NCBI GenBank assembly: GCA_018110925.1
Contig: JAGAZJ010000034.1
Location: 56,431 to 120,430, forward strand
Source: Oscillospiraceae bacterium
Lineage (GTDB): Bacteria > Bacillota > Clostridia > Oscillospirales > Ruminococcaceae
Length of the DNA: 64,000 nucleotides
Direction: 5' to 3'
The position numbers and the translations under genes are program-made. Below, one piece after another: positions 7,813 through 17,654 of this stretch. Positions within the stretch are counted from its first letter, which is position 1; the number at the start of each line of letters is the position of its first letter. The notes beneath the pieces were generated by a model that ran no database searches, was not told the DNA's origin, and saw only the letters and a list, made by a program, of their open reading frames with translations.

Positions 7813-10508
7813 TCACCATAAACGGAAAAACTGTGAACACCTCCGAAAATATGACCATACTCGATGCGGCAAGGGCTAACGGCATAAATATACCCACCCT
7901 CTGCTACATGGAGGGCGTGTCGGACATCGGTATGTGCCGCCTTTGCGTTGTCGAGGTAGAGGGCTTCGGCAATTATCTGCCCGCCTGCCGCACGAAGGCT
8001 CTTGACGGCATGGTCATCACCACGGAAAGCGATGAACTGACCGCATACAGAAAAGAGATGCTGGGGCTCATACTGTCAAATCATCATCTTGACTGCATGA
8101 GCTGCCCTGCAAACGGCACCTGCGAGCTTCAGGACCTGTGCAACAGATACGGGGTCAAGAAAGCTTCATACATCGGCACAAGAGGCAGGATAGAGGAAAA
8201 GATGCCCGTGCTGGGCGAAAACCCGTTCATCACATATGACCCCGGCAAATGCATACACTGTCAGAGATGTATCAGTGTCTGTCACAACATAGCCTGCAAC
8301 GGCACCCTCTCAAACGGCAGGAGCGGCACGTTCCATATGGTGGATGCGCCGTTCGGCAAGGGCTACAAGGTGTCGGGCTGTGAGAGCTGCGGCAACTGTG
8401 CGAGCGTCTGTCCCACAGGTGCGCTCACACTCAAAAGAGAAGAGAGCTACCGCAACTGGGAGGTCACGAAGACTCTCACCACCTGCCCTCACTGTGCAAC
8501 AGGCTGTCAGTTCTATCTTGTGGTAAAGGACAACAGGATAGTGAACGTCGAGCCTGCCAGCGGACCGTCAAACCACAACAGGCTCTGTGTAAAGGGGCGC
8601 TCGGGCAGCTTTGACTTCGTACACTCTCCCGACAGGCTCACAAAACCGCTTATAAAGGACAGGGCAACGGGAGAGTTCCGTGAGGCGAGCTGGGAGGAGG
8701 CTATATCCTACACGGCAAAGCGCCTTATGGAAATAAAGGAAAAGTACGGCGGCGACAGCCTTGCGGGATTTGCCTGCTCACGCTCCGCCAATGAAGATAT
8801 CTACATGGTGCAGAAAATGGTGCGCACCTGTTTTGGCACAAACAATACAGACAACTGCGCAAGAGTCTGTCATTCGGCAACTGTCTCGGGTCTGGCAAAG
8901 ACACTCGGCTCGGGTGCCATGACAAACCCCATACACGACATAACCCACGATGTTGACTGCATCATGCTCATAGGCTCAAACCCCGAGGAAGCCCACCCCG
9001 TTGTGGGTATGCAGATAAGAAAGGCTGTAATTGGCGGCACACGCCTTATAGTGGTCGATCCCCGTGATATAGGGCTTACAAAATACGCAGACATACATCT
9101 GAAAATACGCCCCGGCACGAATGTTGCTTTTGCAAACGGCATGATGCACGTCATGATAAAGGAAGATCTCATCGACCACGGCTACGTTGAGAACTTCTCC
9201 GAGAACTTCGACAAGCTGAAAGATACAGTCGAGAAATACACACCCGAATATGTGGGGGAGATATGCCACATAGATCCCGACAAGCTGGTGGAAGCCGCAA
9301 GGATGTATGCCACCGCAAAGAAAGCACCCATAATATACTGTCTCGGCGTTACGGAACATTCCACAGGCACAGAGGGCGTTATGTGTATGTCCGACATGGC
9401 TGTGCTGTGCGGCAAGATAGGCAGGAGCGGATGCGGTGTCAACCCCCTCAGAGGTCAGAACAACGTTCAGGGTGCGTGCGACATGGGCGCACAGCCCACG
9501 GATTATCCCGGCTATCAGAAAGTGGACAATGACGAGGTAAGACAGAAATTTGAGAAGAAATGGGGCGTGCCCCTGAGCCCGAAACCCGGTCTTAAAGCCA
9601 CAGAGGTATTCCCTGCGGCGATAGAGGGCAAAATAAAGGGACTGTACATATTCGGTGAAGACCCCGTCGTCACCGACCCTGACACGCATCACATCATAAA
9701 GGCGCTTGAGAGCCTTGATTTCCTCGTGGTGCAGGAGCTGTTCATGACAAAGACAGCACAGTATGCGGATGTGGTGCTGCCGGGAATGAGCTACACCGAA
9801 AAGGAGGGCACGTTCACCAACACCGAGCGCCGTGTCCAGAGGATACGAAAGGCTGTTTCACTTGAGGGGGATATGCGCCTTGACACGGATATAATAACAG
9901 ACCTTATGAACGCAATGGGCTACCCGCAGGAGCAGCTCACCGCCGCCCGGATAATGGACGAGATAGCGGAGCTGACGCCGAGCTTTGCAGGCATATCCCA
10001 CGCAAGGCTGGACGCGGGTGAAACGCTTCAGTGGCCATGTAAGAGCAAGGATCACAAGGGAACGCCCATCATGCACGTCGGTGCGCCAGTGAGGGGCAAG
10101 GCACTGCTCTATGCTGTGGACTACAAACCGTCACAGGAACTTCCGGATGATGAATACCCGCTCATACTCACCACAGGCCGCATACTCTATCACTACAATG
10201 CGGCGGCGATGACCGCAAGGGTAAAAGGTCTTATGGACATATCGGGCGAGGGCTTCATCGAGATGAATTTCCGTGATGCCGAAAGACTCGGTATAGCAAA
10301 CGGCGAGCGTGTGAAGGTCATCAGCCGCAGAGGTGAGATAACCGCTTCCGCAAGAGTGGGCAGAAAGGTATCTCAGGGCGAGACGTGGATGCCGTTCCAC
10401 TTCCCCGATTCACCGGTAAATGTGCTGACAAACGCTGCGCTTGATGAATTTGCCCGCATACCCGAATACAAGGTATGCGCCGTTAGAGTTGAAAAGATAA
10501 ATGGATAA
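7809..10508 (+). CDS. fdhF: Formate dehydrogenase catalytic (alpha) subunit, cysteine form
   Basis: 899 residues from ATG at 7809, overlapping the previous stop, with GGAGG upstream. Order: NuoG-like 2Fe-2S domain (Cys 32, 43, 46, 60); His-Cys 4Fe-4S cluster (His 92, Cys 96, 99, 105); two ferredoxin clusters (CIHCQRCISVC at 148-158 and CESCGNCASVC at 191-201); molybdopterin oxidoreductase 4Fe-4S (Cys 226, 229, 233, 260); then the bis-MGD catalytic domains and the C-terminal dinucleotide-binding domain. The catalytic position is Cys354 in ARVCHSATV, encoded by TGT, where many clostridial enzymes have selenocysteine. It oxidises formate to CO2 or the reverse in the cytoplasm, with Mo or W. The all-purpose electron wire resembles NAD(P)-dependent clostridial enzymes. 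Confidence 0.93.
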   Translation: MITINGKTVNTSENMTILDAARANGINIPTLCYMEGVSDIGMCRLCVVEVEGFGNYLPACRTKALDGMVITTESDELTAYRKEMLGLILSNHHLDCMSCPANGTCELQDLCNRYGVKKASYIGTRGRIEEKMPVLGENPFITYDPGKCIHCQRCISVCHNIACNGTLSNGRSGTFHMVDAPFGKGYKVSGCESCGNCASVCPTGALTLKREESYRNWEVTKTLTTCPHCATGCQFYLVVKDNRIVNVEPASGPSNHNRLCVKGRSGSFDFVHSPDRLTKPLIKDRATGEFREASWEEAISYTAKRLMEIKEKYGGDSLAGFACSRSANEDIYMVQKMVRTCFGTNNTDNCARVCHSATVSGLAKTLGSGAMTNPIHDITHDVDCIMLIGSNPEEAHPVVGMQIRKAVIGGTRLIVVDPRDIGLTKYADIHLKIRPGTNVAFANGMMHVMIKEDLIDHGYVENFSENFDKLKDTVEKYTPEYVGEICHIDPDKLVEAARMYATAKKAPIIYCLGVTEHSTGTEGVMCMSDMAVLCGKIGRSGCGVNPLRGQNNVQGACDMGAQPTDYPGYQKVDNDEVRQKFEKKWGVPLSPKPGLKATEVFPAAIEGKIKGLYIFGEDPVVTDPDTHHIIKALESLDFLVVQELFMTKTAQYADVVLPGMSYTEKEGTFTNTERRVQRIRKAVSLEGDMRLDTDIITDLMNAMGYPQEQLTAARIMDEIAELTPSFAGISHARLDAGETLQWPCKSKDHKGTPIMHVGAPVRGKALLYAVDYKPSQELPDDEYPLILTTGRILYHYNAAAMTARVKGLMDISGEGFIEMNFRDAERLGIANGERVKVISRRGEITASARVGRKVSQGETWMPFHFPDSPVNVLTNAALDEFARIPEYKVCAVRVEKING

Positions 10509-11706
10509 GATCACGCTTGAAACCGCAAGAGACCTGATACTCTCCCACACCTCACCCATAAGGTCATATGATGTCACTCCCCTTGAAGAGCTGTGCGGCA
10601 GGGTCTGTGCAGAGGATGTATACGCCCCCGCAGACCACCCGTCATTCTCCAGATCCGCCATGGACGGATACGCTGTTCGGGCGGAGGATATCAAAAATGC
10701 TTCACCCGATAGTCCTGCCGTGCTGGATGTTATCGCCACTGTATACGCAGGCGACCACACCGGCAAGTTTGCTCCCTGCACGGCAGTTAGGGTCATGACA
10801 GGGGCGTTTATCCCGCAGGGTTATGACACCGTGGTGATGCAGGAGGATACAGACGAGGGCGAAGAAAGGGTCAGTATATACCGCTCTCTGAGAGCATTCA
10901 CAAACTACTGCCATGCCGGAGAGGAATTTCACAAGGGCGACCTGCTCATCAGAAAGGGCACTCTGACAGACCGTGTACACATATTCCGTGCGGCGAGCGC
11001 AGGTATCGCCGCAGTGCGCACCGTTACTCCCCCCCGTATCGGCATAATAGCCACGGGGAGCGAGCTTGACCTTGCAGGCACACCTCACATAGAGGGGCAC
11101 ATATACAACGGTCTGATGCCGATGCTATGTGCTTCCGTGCAGAGATTCGGCGCCGAATGCGTGTACTGTCTCGGCTGTGAGGACGACACTGTCGACATAT
11201 CGGAGACGATACAGGGCGTGATCGGCGATGTCGATATGCTCATCACCACAGGCGGCGTGTCTGTGGGAAAGCGTGACCTGATGCCCGATGTATTCGCTGA
11301 TCTGCGGGCAAAGATACTCTTTCACGGCACCGATATACAGCCGGGTACTCCTACAATGGCAGGCGTATATGACGGCAAGGTGATACTGGCGCTGTCTGGC
11401 AATCCCTTTGCGGCGATAGCAAATCTCGACTACTATTTTCCCTATATAATTTCACGTCTGACAGGCTGTGAGAGCCTTCTCACGGAAGAGAAGACCGCTG
11501 TGCTGGCGGACAGATACGACAAGGTAAACAGGCTCAGGCGCTTTGTCCGTGCAAGGTTCGCAGACGGCATGGTATACCTGCCGACAGACAGGCACTTTTC
11601 ATCTGTTGCAGGCAATCTTACGGAATGCAACTGCTACATCGACATACCAGCGGAAACACCGCTGAATGTTGGCAGCACCGTAAACATACGAATAATGAGA
11701 AACTGA
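10501..11706 (+). CDS. moeA: Molybdopterin molybdenumtransferase MoeA
   Basis: 401 residues, the normal MoeA length. The MoeA N-terminal region includes HPSFSRSAMDGYA (residues 43-55). The central MoCF-biosynthesis domain has TTGGVSVGKRDL (about 245-256) and LSGNPFAA (about 300), and a short C-terminal domain follows. MoeA inserts molybdate (or tungstate) into adenylylated molybdopterin. The ATG overlaps the end of fdhF by eight bases, so translation is probably coupled. Confidence 0.93.
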   Translation: MDKITLETARDLILSHTSPIRSYDVTPLEELCGRVCAEDVYAPADHPSFSRSAMDGYAVRAEDIKNASPDSPAVLDVIATVYAGDHTGKFAPCTAVRVMTGAFIPQGYDTVVMQEDTDEGEERVSIYRSLRAFTNYCHAGEEFHKGDLLIRKGTLTDRVHIFRAASAGIAAVRTVTPPRIGIIATGSELDLAGTPHIEGHIYNGLMPMLCASVQRFGAECVYCLGCEDDTVDISETIQGVIGDVDMLITTGGVSVGKRDLMPDVFADLRAKILFHGTDIQPGTPTMAGVYDGKVILALSGNPFAAIANLDYYFPYIISRLTGCESLLTEEKTAVLADRYDKVNRLRRFVRARFADGMVYLPTDRHFSSVAGNLTECNCYIDIPAETPLNVGSTVNIRIMRN

Positions 11707-11707
11707 T

Positions 11708-12799
11708 ATGAAAAAGGATACCGTAAAGCTGTCCGTCGGCATACTTGCAGGCGGCAAAAGCTCTCGAATGGGCAAAAACAAGGCACTGATGCAGATAGAG
11801 AACGTCACGGTCATTGAGAGGGTCGCAAGGGAACTGAGCGGCTTCTCTCAGGTCGTCGTCTCTGCCGCCGACAAGGGTGAGTATGAATTTCTCGGTCTGC
11901 CCGTGGTATATGACGAGAACAGGGATATAGGACCTGTGGAGGGTCTGCGCCGTGTACTGACAGAGGCTGATAATGACTATGTCTTTGTCTGTGCGGCAGA
12001 TATGCCCAATATCAGGAAAGAGCTTGTAGACTACATTGCGCAGTTCATATGCTCTGACTACGACTGCTATGTCATCACTGACGATGAACATATGCAGCCC
12101 CTTTGTGCTGTCTATTCAAAGAGGGTACTGCCTGTCATAGAAAAGCTCATCTCGGAGGGCAGATACAGGCTCCGTGAGATATTTGCACTGTGCCCCACGA
12201 AATTTATCCCGCTGGAATACTCATGCTTTGACAAAAAGGCCGTGAGGAACATAAACACCAAAGAGGACTATCTGGAGCTGATAAAGCCCCTGGTATTCTG
12301 TGTCAGCGGATACTCCGACAGCGGCAAGACATGGCTCATTTCACGGCTCATAAACGGATTTATCGCAGACGGATACAGCTGTGCGGCGATAAAGCATGAC
12401 GGGCACGATCACTTTTCAGATCTGCCCGACAGTGACACCGACATATACACACGGTCGGGAGCACACTGTTCCGCTGTGTTTTCGGATACAAGATACTCTG
12501 TGCATTACAGAAAAAGCACCACGCCAGACGAGCTTATCATGGGCATAAAAGCTGTATGCTCCCCCGATGTGATAATAGTCGAGGGGCTGAAAGGCTCTGA
12601 CCTGCCCAAGATAGAGGTCATACGCAAGGGTATCTTTGAAAAGAGCGTCTGTGATAAAAAAACGCTCATCTGCGCCGTATCAGACTGTATCCCCCCCGAA
12701 GTCGTCTGTACATCGTATGGCTGTCCCGTTTACGGGTTCGATGACATCGGGGGCATTATTATGTGCGTACTACGATATTTCGGAGTTGATGTCAATTGA
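11708..12799 (+). CDS. MobA-MobB fusion: Mo-cofactor guanylyltransferase plus GTP-binding adaptor
   Basis: 363 residues. Residues 1-190 are MobA: GILAGGKSSRMGKNKAL at the nucleotide-binding N-terminus and AADMPN near 100. MobA adds GMP to Mo-molybdopterin to form the MGD cofactor that formate dehydrogenase needs. Residues 195-363 are MobB, with a Walker A P-loop GYSDSGKT (about 201), IKHDGHDHF (about 230) and IVEGLKGSDLPKIEV (about 290). Elsewhere the two are usually separate genes, although fusions occur. The start at 11708 lies one base after the moeA stop. Confidence 0.9.
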   Translation: MKKDTVKLSVGILAGGKSSRMGKNKALMQIENVTVIERVARELSGFSQVVVSAADKGEYEFLGLPVVYDENRDIGPVEGLRRVLTEADNDYVFVCAADMPNIRKELVDYIAQFICSDYDCYVITDDEHMQPLCAVYSKRVLPVIEKLISEGRYRLREIFALCPTKFIPLEYSCFDKKAVRNINTKEDYLELIKPLVFCVSGYSDSGKTWLISRLINGFIADGYSCAAIKHDGHDHFSDLPDSDTDIYTRSGAHCSAVFSDTRYSVHYRKSTTPDELIMGIKAVCSPDVIIVEGLKGSDLPKIEVIRKGIFEKSVCDKKTLICAVSDCIPPEVVCTSYGCPVYGFDDIGGIIMCVLRYFGVDVN

Positions 12800-13830
12800 A
12801 ACTGATAAGAACCGAGGATGCGGCAGGGCATATTCTGTGTCACGACATCACACAGATAATCCCGGGCGTAAAAAAGGGGCCTGTGTTCAAAAAGGGTCAC
12901 ATCGTCCGTGAGGAGGATATACCCGTACTTCTCTCATGCGGAAAGGAAAACCTGTATGTGTGGGAAAGGAAAGAGGGCATACTTCATGAGGATGAAGCGG
13001 CTGAGATACTGAAAAATATATGCATCGGCAGTTCTGCGGAGTTTGACTTCTCTCCGCCGTCCGAGGGCAAAATAGAGATAAGAGCCGCTGTTGACGGACT
13101 TCTGAAAATACGCCGTGATGCTCTTCTTGCGGTGAATTCACTGGGCGGGATGATGATAGCATCGGTACACGGTGACTTCCCCGTTAAAAAGGGCGATAAG
13201 ACAGCCGCAACCAGGATAATCCCCCTCGTTATCGAAAAAGAGAAAATGGACAAAGCAGTGCAGACGGCAGGAGATATACCGCTGTTTGGCATACTGCCTT
13301 TCAGGATAAAAAGAGCAGGGATCGTCACCACGGGCGGCGAGGTATACAAAGGGCTTATCGAGGACAAGTTCGGTCCTGTGCTGAGAGCCAGGCTCGCCGA
13401 GTACGGTGTTGAAGTGACCCGTCAGATATATTCCCCCGATGATACCGACACCATAGCCGCAGGGATAAGAGAACTCATCGACGGCGGAGCCGGGATGGTG
13501 CTTGTCAGCGGCGGAATGAGCGTTGACCCCGATGACAGGACACCCGGAGCAATAAAGGCTGTTGGAGCGGACATCGTGACATACGGCGCACCGGTACTGC
13601 CCGGGGCGATGTTCATGCTCGGATATATCACGGATGGTAAAAAATGCGTACCCGTGCTTGGTCTGCCCGGCTGCGTGATGTACGCAAAACGCACTGTCTT
13701 TGACCTTATCCTGCCGAGGGTACTGGCAGAAGATAAACTTAACGAAAAGGATATCGTAAGATACGGTGAGGGAGGGCTTTGTCTCGGATGTGAGATATGC
13801 ACCTTCCCCCACTGCGGATTTGGTAAATAA
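12796..13830 (+). CDS. MoeA-like molybdopterin-binding protein with Cys-rich tail
   Basis: 344 residues from a TTG start at 12796 that overlaps the mobAB stop (TTGA), with GGAG ten bases upstream. The second half holds a MoCF/MogA-fold domain with [11 protein letters not shown] (about 178) and [15 protein letters not shown] (about 236), typical of a MoeA-related subgroup common beside clostridial molybdoenzymes. The last 18 residues contain [12 protein letters not shown] (Cys-x2-Cys-x2-Cys-x4-Cys), a possible metal or cluster site. It is distinct from the canonical MoeA upstream. It may select the metal or hand the cofactor to the enzyme. That role is inference. Confidence 0.8.
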   Translation: MKLIRTEDAAGHILCHDITQIIPGVKKGPVFKKGHIVREEDIPVLLSCGKENLYVWERKEGILHEDEAAEILKNICIGSSAEFDFSPPSEGKIEIRAAVDGLLKIRRDALLAVNSLGGMMIASVHGDFPVKKGDKTAATRIIPLVIEKEKMDKAVQTAGDIPLFGILPFRIKRAGIVTTGGEVYKGLIEDKFGPVLRARLAEYGVEVTRQIYSPDDTDTIAAGIRELIDGGAGMVLVSGGMSVDPDDRTPGAIKAVGADIVTYGAPVLPGAMFMLGYITDGKKCVPVLGLPGCVMYAKRTVFDLILPRVLAEDKLNEKDIVRYGEGGLCLGCEICTFPHCGFGK

Positions 13831-13832
13831 CT

Positions 13833-14306
13833 ATGCTGACACATATCAATGAAAACGGCGATGCCGTTATGGTGGACGTGACCGCAAAAGACATAACGGA
13901 GCGCACCGCAAGAGCCAGCGGCAGGATATACATGAGCCGTGAAGCACTTAACGAGATAACCGGCGGCACTGTGCCGAAGGGGGATGTGTTCGCCGCCGCA
14001 CGCATTGCAGGGATAATGGCGGCTAAGAAGACATACGAGCTCATACCCCTGTGTCATCCTCTCATGCTGACCAAGGTGTCTGTTGACCTGACACCCGTTA
14101 AGGATGATGGTTATATCCTGTGCGAGTGTACCGTGAAACTCACGGGAAAGACAGGGGCTGAAATGGAGGCTCTGACAGGCGTGAACGTGGCTCTTCTTAC
14201 CGTGTACGATATGTGCAAGGCTGTCGACAGATCAATGACCATAACCGACATCCGCCTTGAAGAAAAGGATGGAGGCAAATCGGGCCATTACAGAAGGAGC
14301 AAATAA
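13833..14306 (+). CDS. moaC: Cyclic pyranopterin monophosphate synthase MoaC
   Basis: 157 residues, full length for MoaC. Signatures: [16 protein letters not shown] (residues 10-25), IPLCHPL near 70, and [20 protein letters not shown] near 110-130. With MoaA it makes cyclic pyranopterin monophosphate from GTP, the first stage of molybdopterin synthesis. It starts two bases after the previous stop. Confidence 0.95.
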   Translation: MLTHINENGDAVMVDVTAKDITERTARASGRIYMSREALNEITGGTVPKGDVFAAARIAGIMAAKKTYELIPLCHPLMLTKVSVDLTPVKDDGYILCECTVKLTGKTGAEMEALTGVNVALLTVYDMCKAVDRSMTITDIRLEEKDGGKSGHYRRSK

Positions 14307-14311
14307 TAAAA

Positions 14312-15109
14312 GTGGATAAGATAAAAATATGCATTATACTGTTGACTGCCGTTACAGGGCTTTCTGCCTGTTCTCAGGCTGTGCCCGAAAATGCGGCAGA
14401 CAAGACCGCTCGCAGGGAGATAACGGTGCTTGCCGCCGCATCTCTGACAGATGTATGCGGTGAGCTTCAGGAAATGTACAGACAGAAAGCCCCCGATGTG
14501 GACATAGTTTTCTCATTCGGCAGTTCGGGAGCATTGCAGACACAGATAGAGGAGGGCGCACCTGCGGATATATTCTTCTCTGCATCAACAAAGCAGATGG
14601 ACGCCCTTAAAGGCGAAGGCATGATGAACGATGACAGCATAAAGGAGCTTCTTGAAAACAAGATAGTTCTGGTAGTCCCTGCCGACAGCGGCAAGGACAT
14701 CACCTCGTTCGACGATGTGGCAACAGACAAGGTATCCATGATAGGTCTTGGCGAGCCGGAGAGCGTTCCCGCAGGGCAGTACGCCGAGCAGGTCTTCACA
14801 TATCTCGGCACTCTGGAAGAGGTGAAGAAAAAGGCAAATTACGGCACCGATGTGCGCACCGTCCTCTCATGGACAGAGACAGGTAATGTTGACTGCGGCG
14901 TGGTCTATACCACCGATGCCTACACCACCGACAAAGTGAAGATAGCAGCAGAAGCTCCGGAGGGCTCCTGCAAAAAGGTCATATACCCTGTGGGTATGGT
15001 AAAAAACGCTCCGAACGCAGAGGATGCAAAGACCTTTGAGGAATTTCTCTGCTCTGAGGAAGCAATGGAAGTTTTCAGGCGATACGGCTTTACAGAGGCG
15101 GTGAACTGA
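14312..15109 (+). CDS. modA: Molybdate/tungstate-binding lipoprotein ModA
   Basis: 265 residues from a GTG at 14312 (AGGAG about 12 bases upstream). The lipoprotein signal ends in LSAC (Cys about 20). The mature protein has the ModA fold signatures: ITVLAAASLTDV near 35, FSFGSSGALQTQIEEGAPADIFFSAS (seen in two blocks around 65-90), and a C-terminal VIYPVGMVKNA segment. It captures oxyanions outside the membrane for the ModB permease, which overlaps by one base. Confidence 0.92.
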   Translation: MDKIKICIILLTAVTGLSACSQAVPENAADKTARREITVLAAASLTDVCGELQEMYRQKAPDVDIVFSFGSSGALQTQIEEGAPADIFFSASTKQMDALKGEGMMNDDSIKELLENKIVLVVPADSGKDITSFDDVATDKVSMIGLGEPESVPAGQYAEQVFTYLGTLEEVKKKANYGTDVRTVLSWTETGNVDCGVVYTTDAYTTDKVKIAAEAPEGSCKKVIYPVGMVKNAPNAEDAKTFEEFLCSEEAMEVFRRYGFTEAVN

Positions 15110-15768
15110 TGGACTGGTCCCCGCTGTGGATATCGCTCAAAATAGCACTGGTATCCACCGCATTCACATTCATATTCGGCATCATAGCCGCAAGGGCGGT
15201 CATGTGCGTCAAAAAGATGCGCTTTGTCATAGACGGCATACTCTCTCTGCCGCTGGTACTGCCCCCGACGGTGACAGGCTTTTTTCTGCTGCTGGCATTC
15301 GGCAAGAACTCACGGATGGGTGCTTTTCTGAACAGTGTCGGAGTAGACATAATCTTCACATGGCAGGGAGCGGCGATAGCGGCGGCTGTCGCCTCCTTCC
15401 CCATAATGTACCGCACGGCAAGGGGCGCATTTGAGCAGGTAGACAGCGAACTTATAGATGCCGCAAGGCAAATGGGCTGCGGCAGAGTGCAGACGTTTTT
15501 TTGGGTGTGGGTGCCCCTGTCATGGCCGGGGATAGCATCGGGGCTGACACTGTCATTTGCAAGGGCGCTTGGAGAATTCGGCGCTACGATAATGATAGCA
15601 GGCAACCTGCCTGGCAAAACACGCACGATGTCCATTGCCGTATACACCGCTATGCAGAGCGGCGACAGAGAGACGGCATTCCGCTGGACGGCGGTTATAC
15701 TGATACTGTCGCTCTCGGTGCTTGTAATACTCAATTTCATCACACAGTCAAGATACAGGAAGGATTGA
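15109..15768 (+). CDS. modB: Molybdate/tungstate ABC transporter permease ModB
   Basis: 219 residues with five to six membrane helices and the ABC permease loop (DAARQMGCGRVQTFFWVWVP, residues about 116-135, with the GAT..AGNLPGKT motif following). Length and motifs are those of ModB. The ATG overlaps the modA stop. The partner ATPase ModC is missing: the next gene is moaA, and the only nucleotide-binding ABC subunit in this window (55154-55924) belongs to another importer. Confidence 0.92.
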   Translation: MDWSPLWISLKIALVSTAFTFIFGIIAARAVMCVKKMRFVIDGILSLPLVLPPTVTGFFLLLAFGKNSRMGAFLNSVGVDIIFTWQGAAIAAAVASFPIMYRTARGAFEQVDSELIDAARQMGCGRVQTFFWVWVPLSWPGIASGLTLSFARALGEFGATIMIAGNLPGKTRTMSIAVYTAMQSGDRETAFRWTAVILILSLSVLVILNFITQSRYRKD

Positions 15769-15769
15769 C

Positions 15770-16735
15770 ATGAAAGACAGCTTCGGCAGAAAACTGAACT
15801 ATCTCAGGATCTCCGTCACAGACCGATGTGACCTGAGATGCAGATACTGTATGCCCGAATGCGGCGTAGAGAGCATCCCCCACGGAGAGGTGCTGACCTA
15901 TGAGGAGACGGCAAGGATAGTCAGGATAATGGCTTCCCTCGGGGTAACGAAGGTACGGCTCACAGGGGGCGAACCGCTCCTCAGAAAGGGCATCACCGAC
16001 CTTGTCAGGATGATAAGCGGCACAGACGGCATAACCGAAACTGTCATGACCACAAACGGCGTGATGCTGTCGGAAAAAGCCGATGACCTTATCGCTTCGG
16101 GATTAAAGCGTGTAAACATAAGCCTTGATACCCTTGACAGGGATGTATTCAGGCGCCTTGCAGGGCGTGACAGGCTTTTGGATGTCACAAAAGGCATGGA
16201 TGCCGCATACTCGGCAGGGCTCGGAGTAAAGATAAACTGTGTGCCGATACGAGGGATAAACGACACGGGTCTTGCGGACATTGCCCTTATATCAAAAGAC
16301 AGGGCGATAGATGTACGGTTTATCGAGCTTATGCCCATCGGGTGCGGAGCAGGGCTCAGCGGCATCCCGTCGGGGGAGGTACTGTCATATCTCCAAGAAC
16401 GCTTCGGGGATTTTGAGCCCCTTCAAAACGATCCGGCATCCCCTGCCGAGCGTTTCAGGTTCGGCGGATTTACTGGCAGCACGGGGTTTATAAGCCCCAT
16501 GACACATAAGTTCTGCGACCGCTGTGACAGACTGAGACTGACATCGGACGGCTTTTTAAAGCTGTGCCTGCAATACCCCGCAGGCGCAGACCTTAAAACG
16601 CCCATAAGGGCAGGCTGTTCGGACAGTGAACTTACAGACATCATACTCGGTGCAGTGAGCAAAAAGCCGTCTGCACACCGCTTCACGGAAGCGGATATGA
16701 CAGACAGCAGAAAAATGGTGCAGATAGGAGGATAA
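15770..16735 (+). CDS. moaA: GTP 3',8-cyclase MoaA
   Basis: 321 residues. The radical-SAM cluster motif is at CDLRCRYC (Cys 20, 24, 27). The second C-terminal cluster is seen in FCDRCDRLRLTSDGFLKLC near 245-265, and the protein ends in the required double glycine (VQIGG). It performs the first radical step from GTP toward cyclic pyranopterin. It starts one base after the modB stop, with AGGA upstream. Confidence 0.95.
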   Translation: MKDSFGRKLNYLRISVTDRCDLRCRYCMPECGVESIPHGEVLTYEETARIVRIMASLGVTKVRLTGGEPLLRKGITDLVRMISGTDGITETVMTTNGVMLSEKADDLIASGLKRVNISLDTLDRDVFRRLAGRDRLLDVTKGMDAAYSAGLGVKINCVPIRGINDTGLADIALISKDRAIDVRFIELMPIGCGAGLSGIPSGEVLSYLQERFGDFEPLQNDPASPAERFRFGGFTGSTGFISPMTHKFCDRCDRLRLTSDGFLKLCLQYPAGADLKTPIRAGCSDSELTDIILGAVSKKPSAHRFTEADMTDSRKMVQIGG

Positions 16736-16736
16736 C

Positions 16737-17654
16737 ATGGGCAGGATAACAGCAGTATGCATCTCGGAAAAAAAGGGCACGGTGAAGAAGGACATCGGCA
16801 GATGCCTTGTTATAAAGGGCTACGGACTTGCACACGATGCCCACGCAGGCAGTGAAAGACAGGTATCTCTGCTGCCGTCAGAAAGCGTGGAGCGCTTCCG
16901 TGAGAGAACGGATGGCAAGGTCTCTCTTCCTGCGGGAGTGTTCGGTGAAAACATACTCACGGAGGGGATAGACTATGAAAAATGTCACGTGGGCACAAGG
17001 CTCAGGTGCGGTGAGGTGCTTCTTGAAATAACCCAGATTGGCAAGAAATGCCACACCGACTGCGAGATAAGGCGTATAGCGGGTGACTGCATCATGCCCG
17101 GGGAGGGCGTGTTCGCAAAGGTGCTGGAGGGCGGATATATCTCCGTCGGTGACAGTGCCGGGATCGCAGTCTCACGCCCCTTTTCGGTGTGCGTACTGAC
17201 GGTGAGTGACAGGGCTTTTCACGGTGGATACGCCGATGAGAGCGGTGCTGTCACGGCAGACGTGTGCAGAGAAAGCGGCTTTGAGGTGACAGAGACCGCT
17301 CTCTGCGATGATGACGAGAACAATGTGGAAAAAGAGCTTCTGCGCCTGTGTGAGCTGTCTCCCGACCTGATACTCACCACCGGCGGAACCGGCTTCTCCA
17401 TGCGTGACAGAGTTCCCGAAGCGACCCTGCGCATCGCTGACCGAAACGCAAGCGGCATTGCCGAGGCGATACGCTCATACAGCATGGGCATCACACCAAA
17501 GGCTATGCTGTCAAGGGCTGTCAGCGTGATAAGGGGACGCACTCTGATAGTGAATATGCCGGGCAGTCCGAGGGCGGCAAGGGAATGTGCGGAGTACATA
17601 CTGCCCCACATCAGGCACGGCATAGAGCTTCTGAGAGGAGAGGCGGACAAATGA
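16737..17654 (+). CDS. MOSC domain-MogA/MoaB fusion protein
   Basis: 305 residues. Residues 1-140 are a MOSC domain (HDAHAGSERQVSLL, FGENIL, and a CHTDC block with potential sulfur-carrier cysteines), thought to handle sulfurated molybdenum cofactor. Residues 145-305 are MogA/MoaB-like: VCVLTVSDRAFHGGYADESG and LTTGGTGFSMRDRVPEAT are the molybdopterin adenylyltransferase signatures. The fusion occurs in clostridial molybdoenzyme operons. The adenylyl-molybdopterin product is the substrate of MoeA encoded upstream. Confidence 0.88.
   Translation: MGRITAVCISEKKGTVKKDIGRCLVIKGYGLAHDAHAGSERQVSLLPSESVERFRERTDGKVSLPAGVFGENILTEGIDYEKCHVGTRLRCGEVLLEITQIGKKCHTDCEIRRIAGDCIMPGEGVFAKVLEGGYISVGDSAGIAVSRPFSVCVLTVSDRAFHGGYADESGAVTADVCRESGFEVTETALCDDDENNVEKELLRLCELSPDLILTTGGTGFSMRDRVPEATLRIADRNASGIAEAIRSYSMGITPKAMLSRAVSVIRGRTLIVNMPGSPRAARECAEYILPHIRHGIELLRGEADK

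Noticed and set aside
8870-9172. Open frames on the strand opposite fdhF
   Set aside because: They lack ribosome binding sites, encode compositionally odd peptides and mirror a well-conserved enzyme in codon-biased DNA.
7809-10508. Selenocysteine codon in fdhF
   Set aside because: The catalytic codon is TGT, no in-frame TGA exists and no SECIS-like hairpin is needed.
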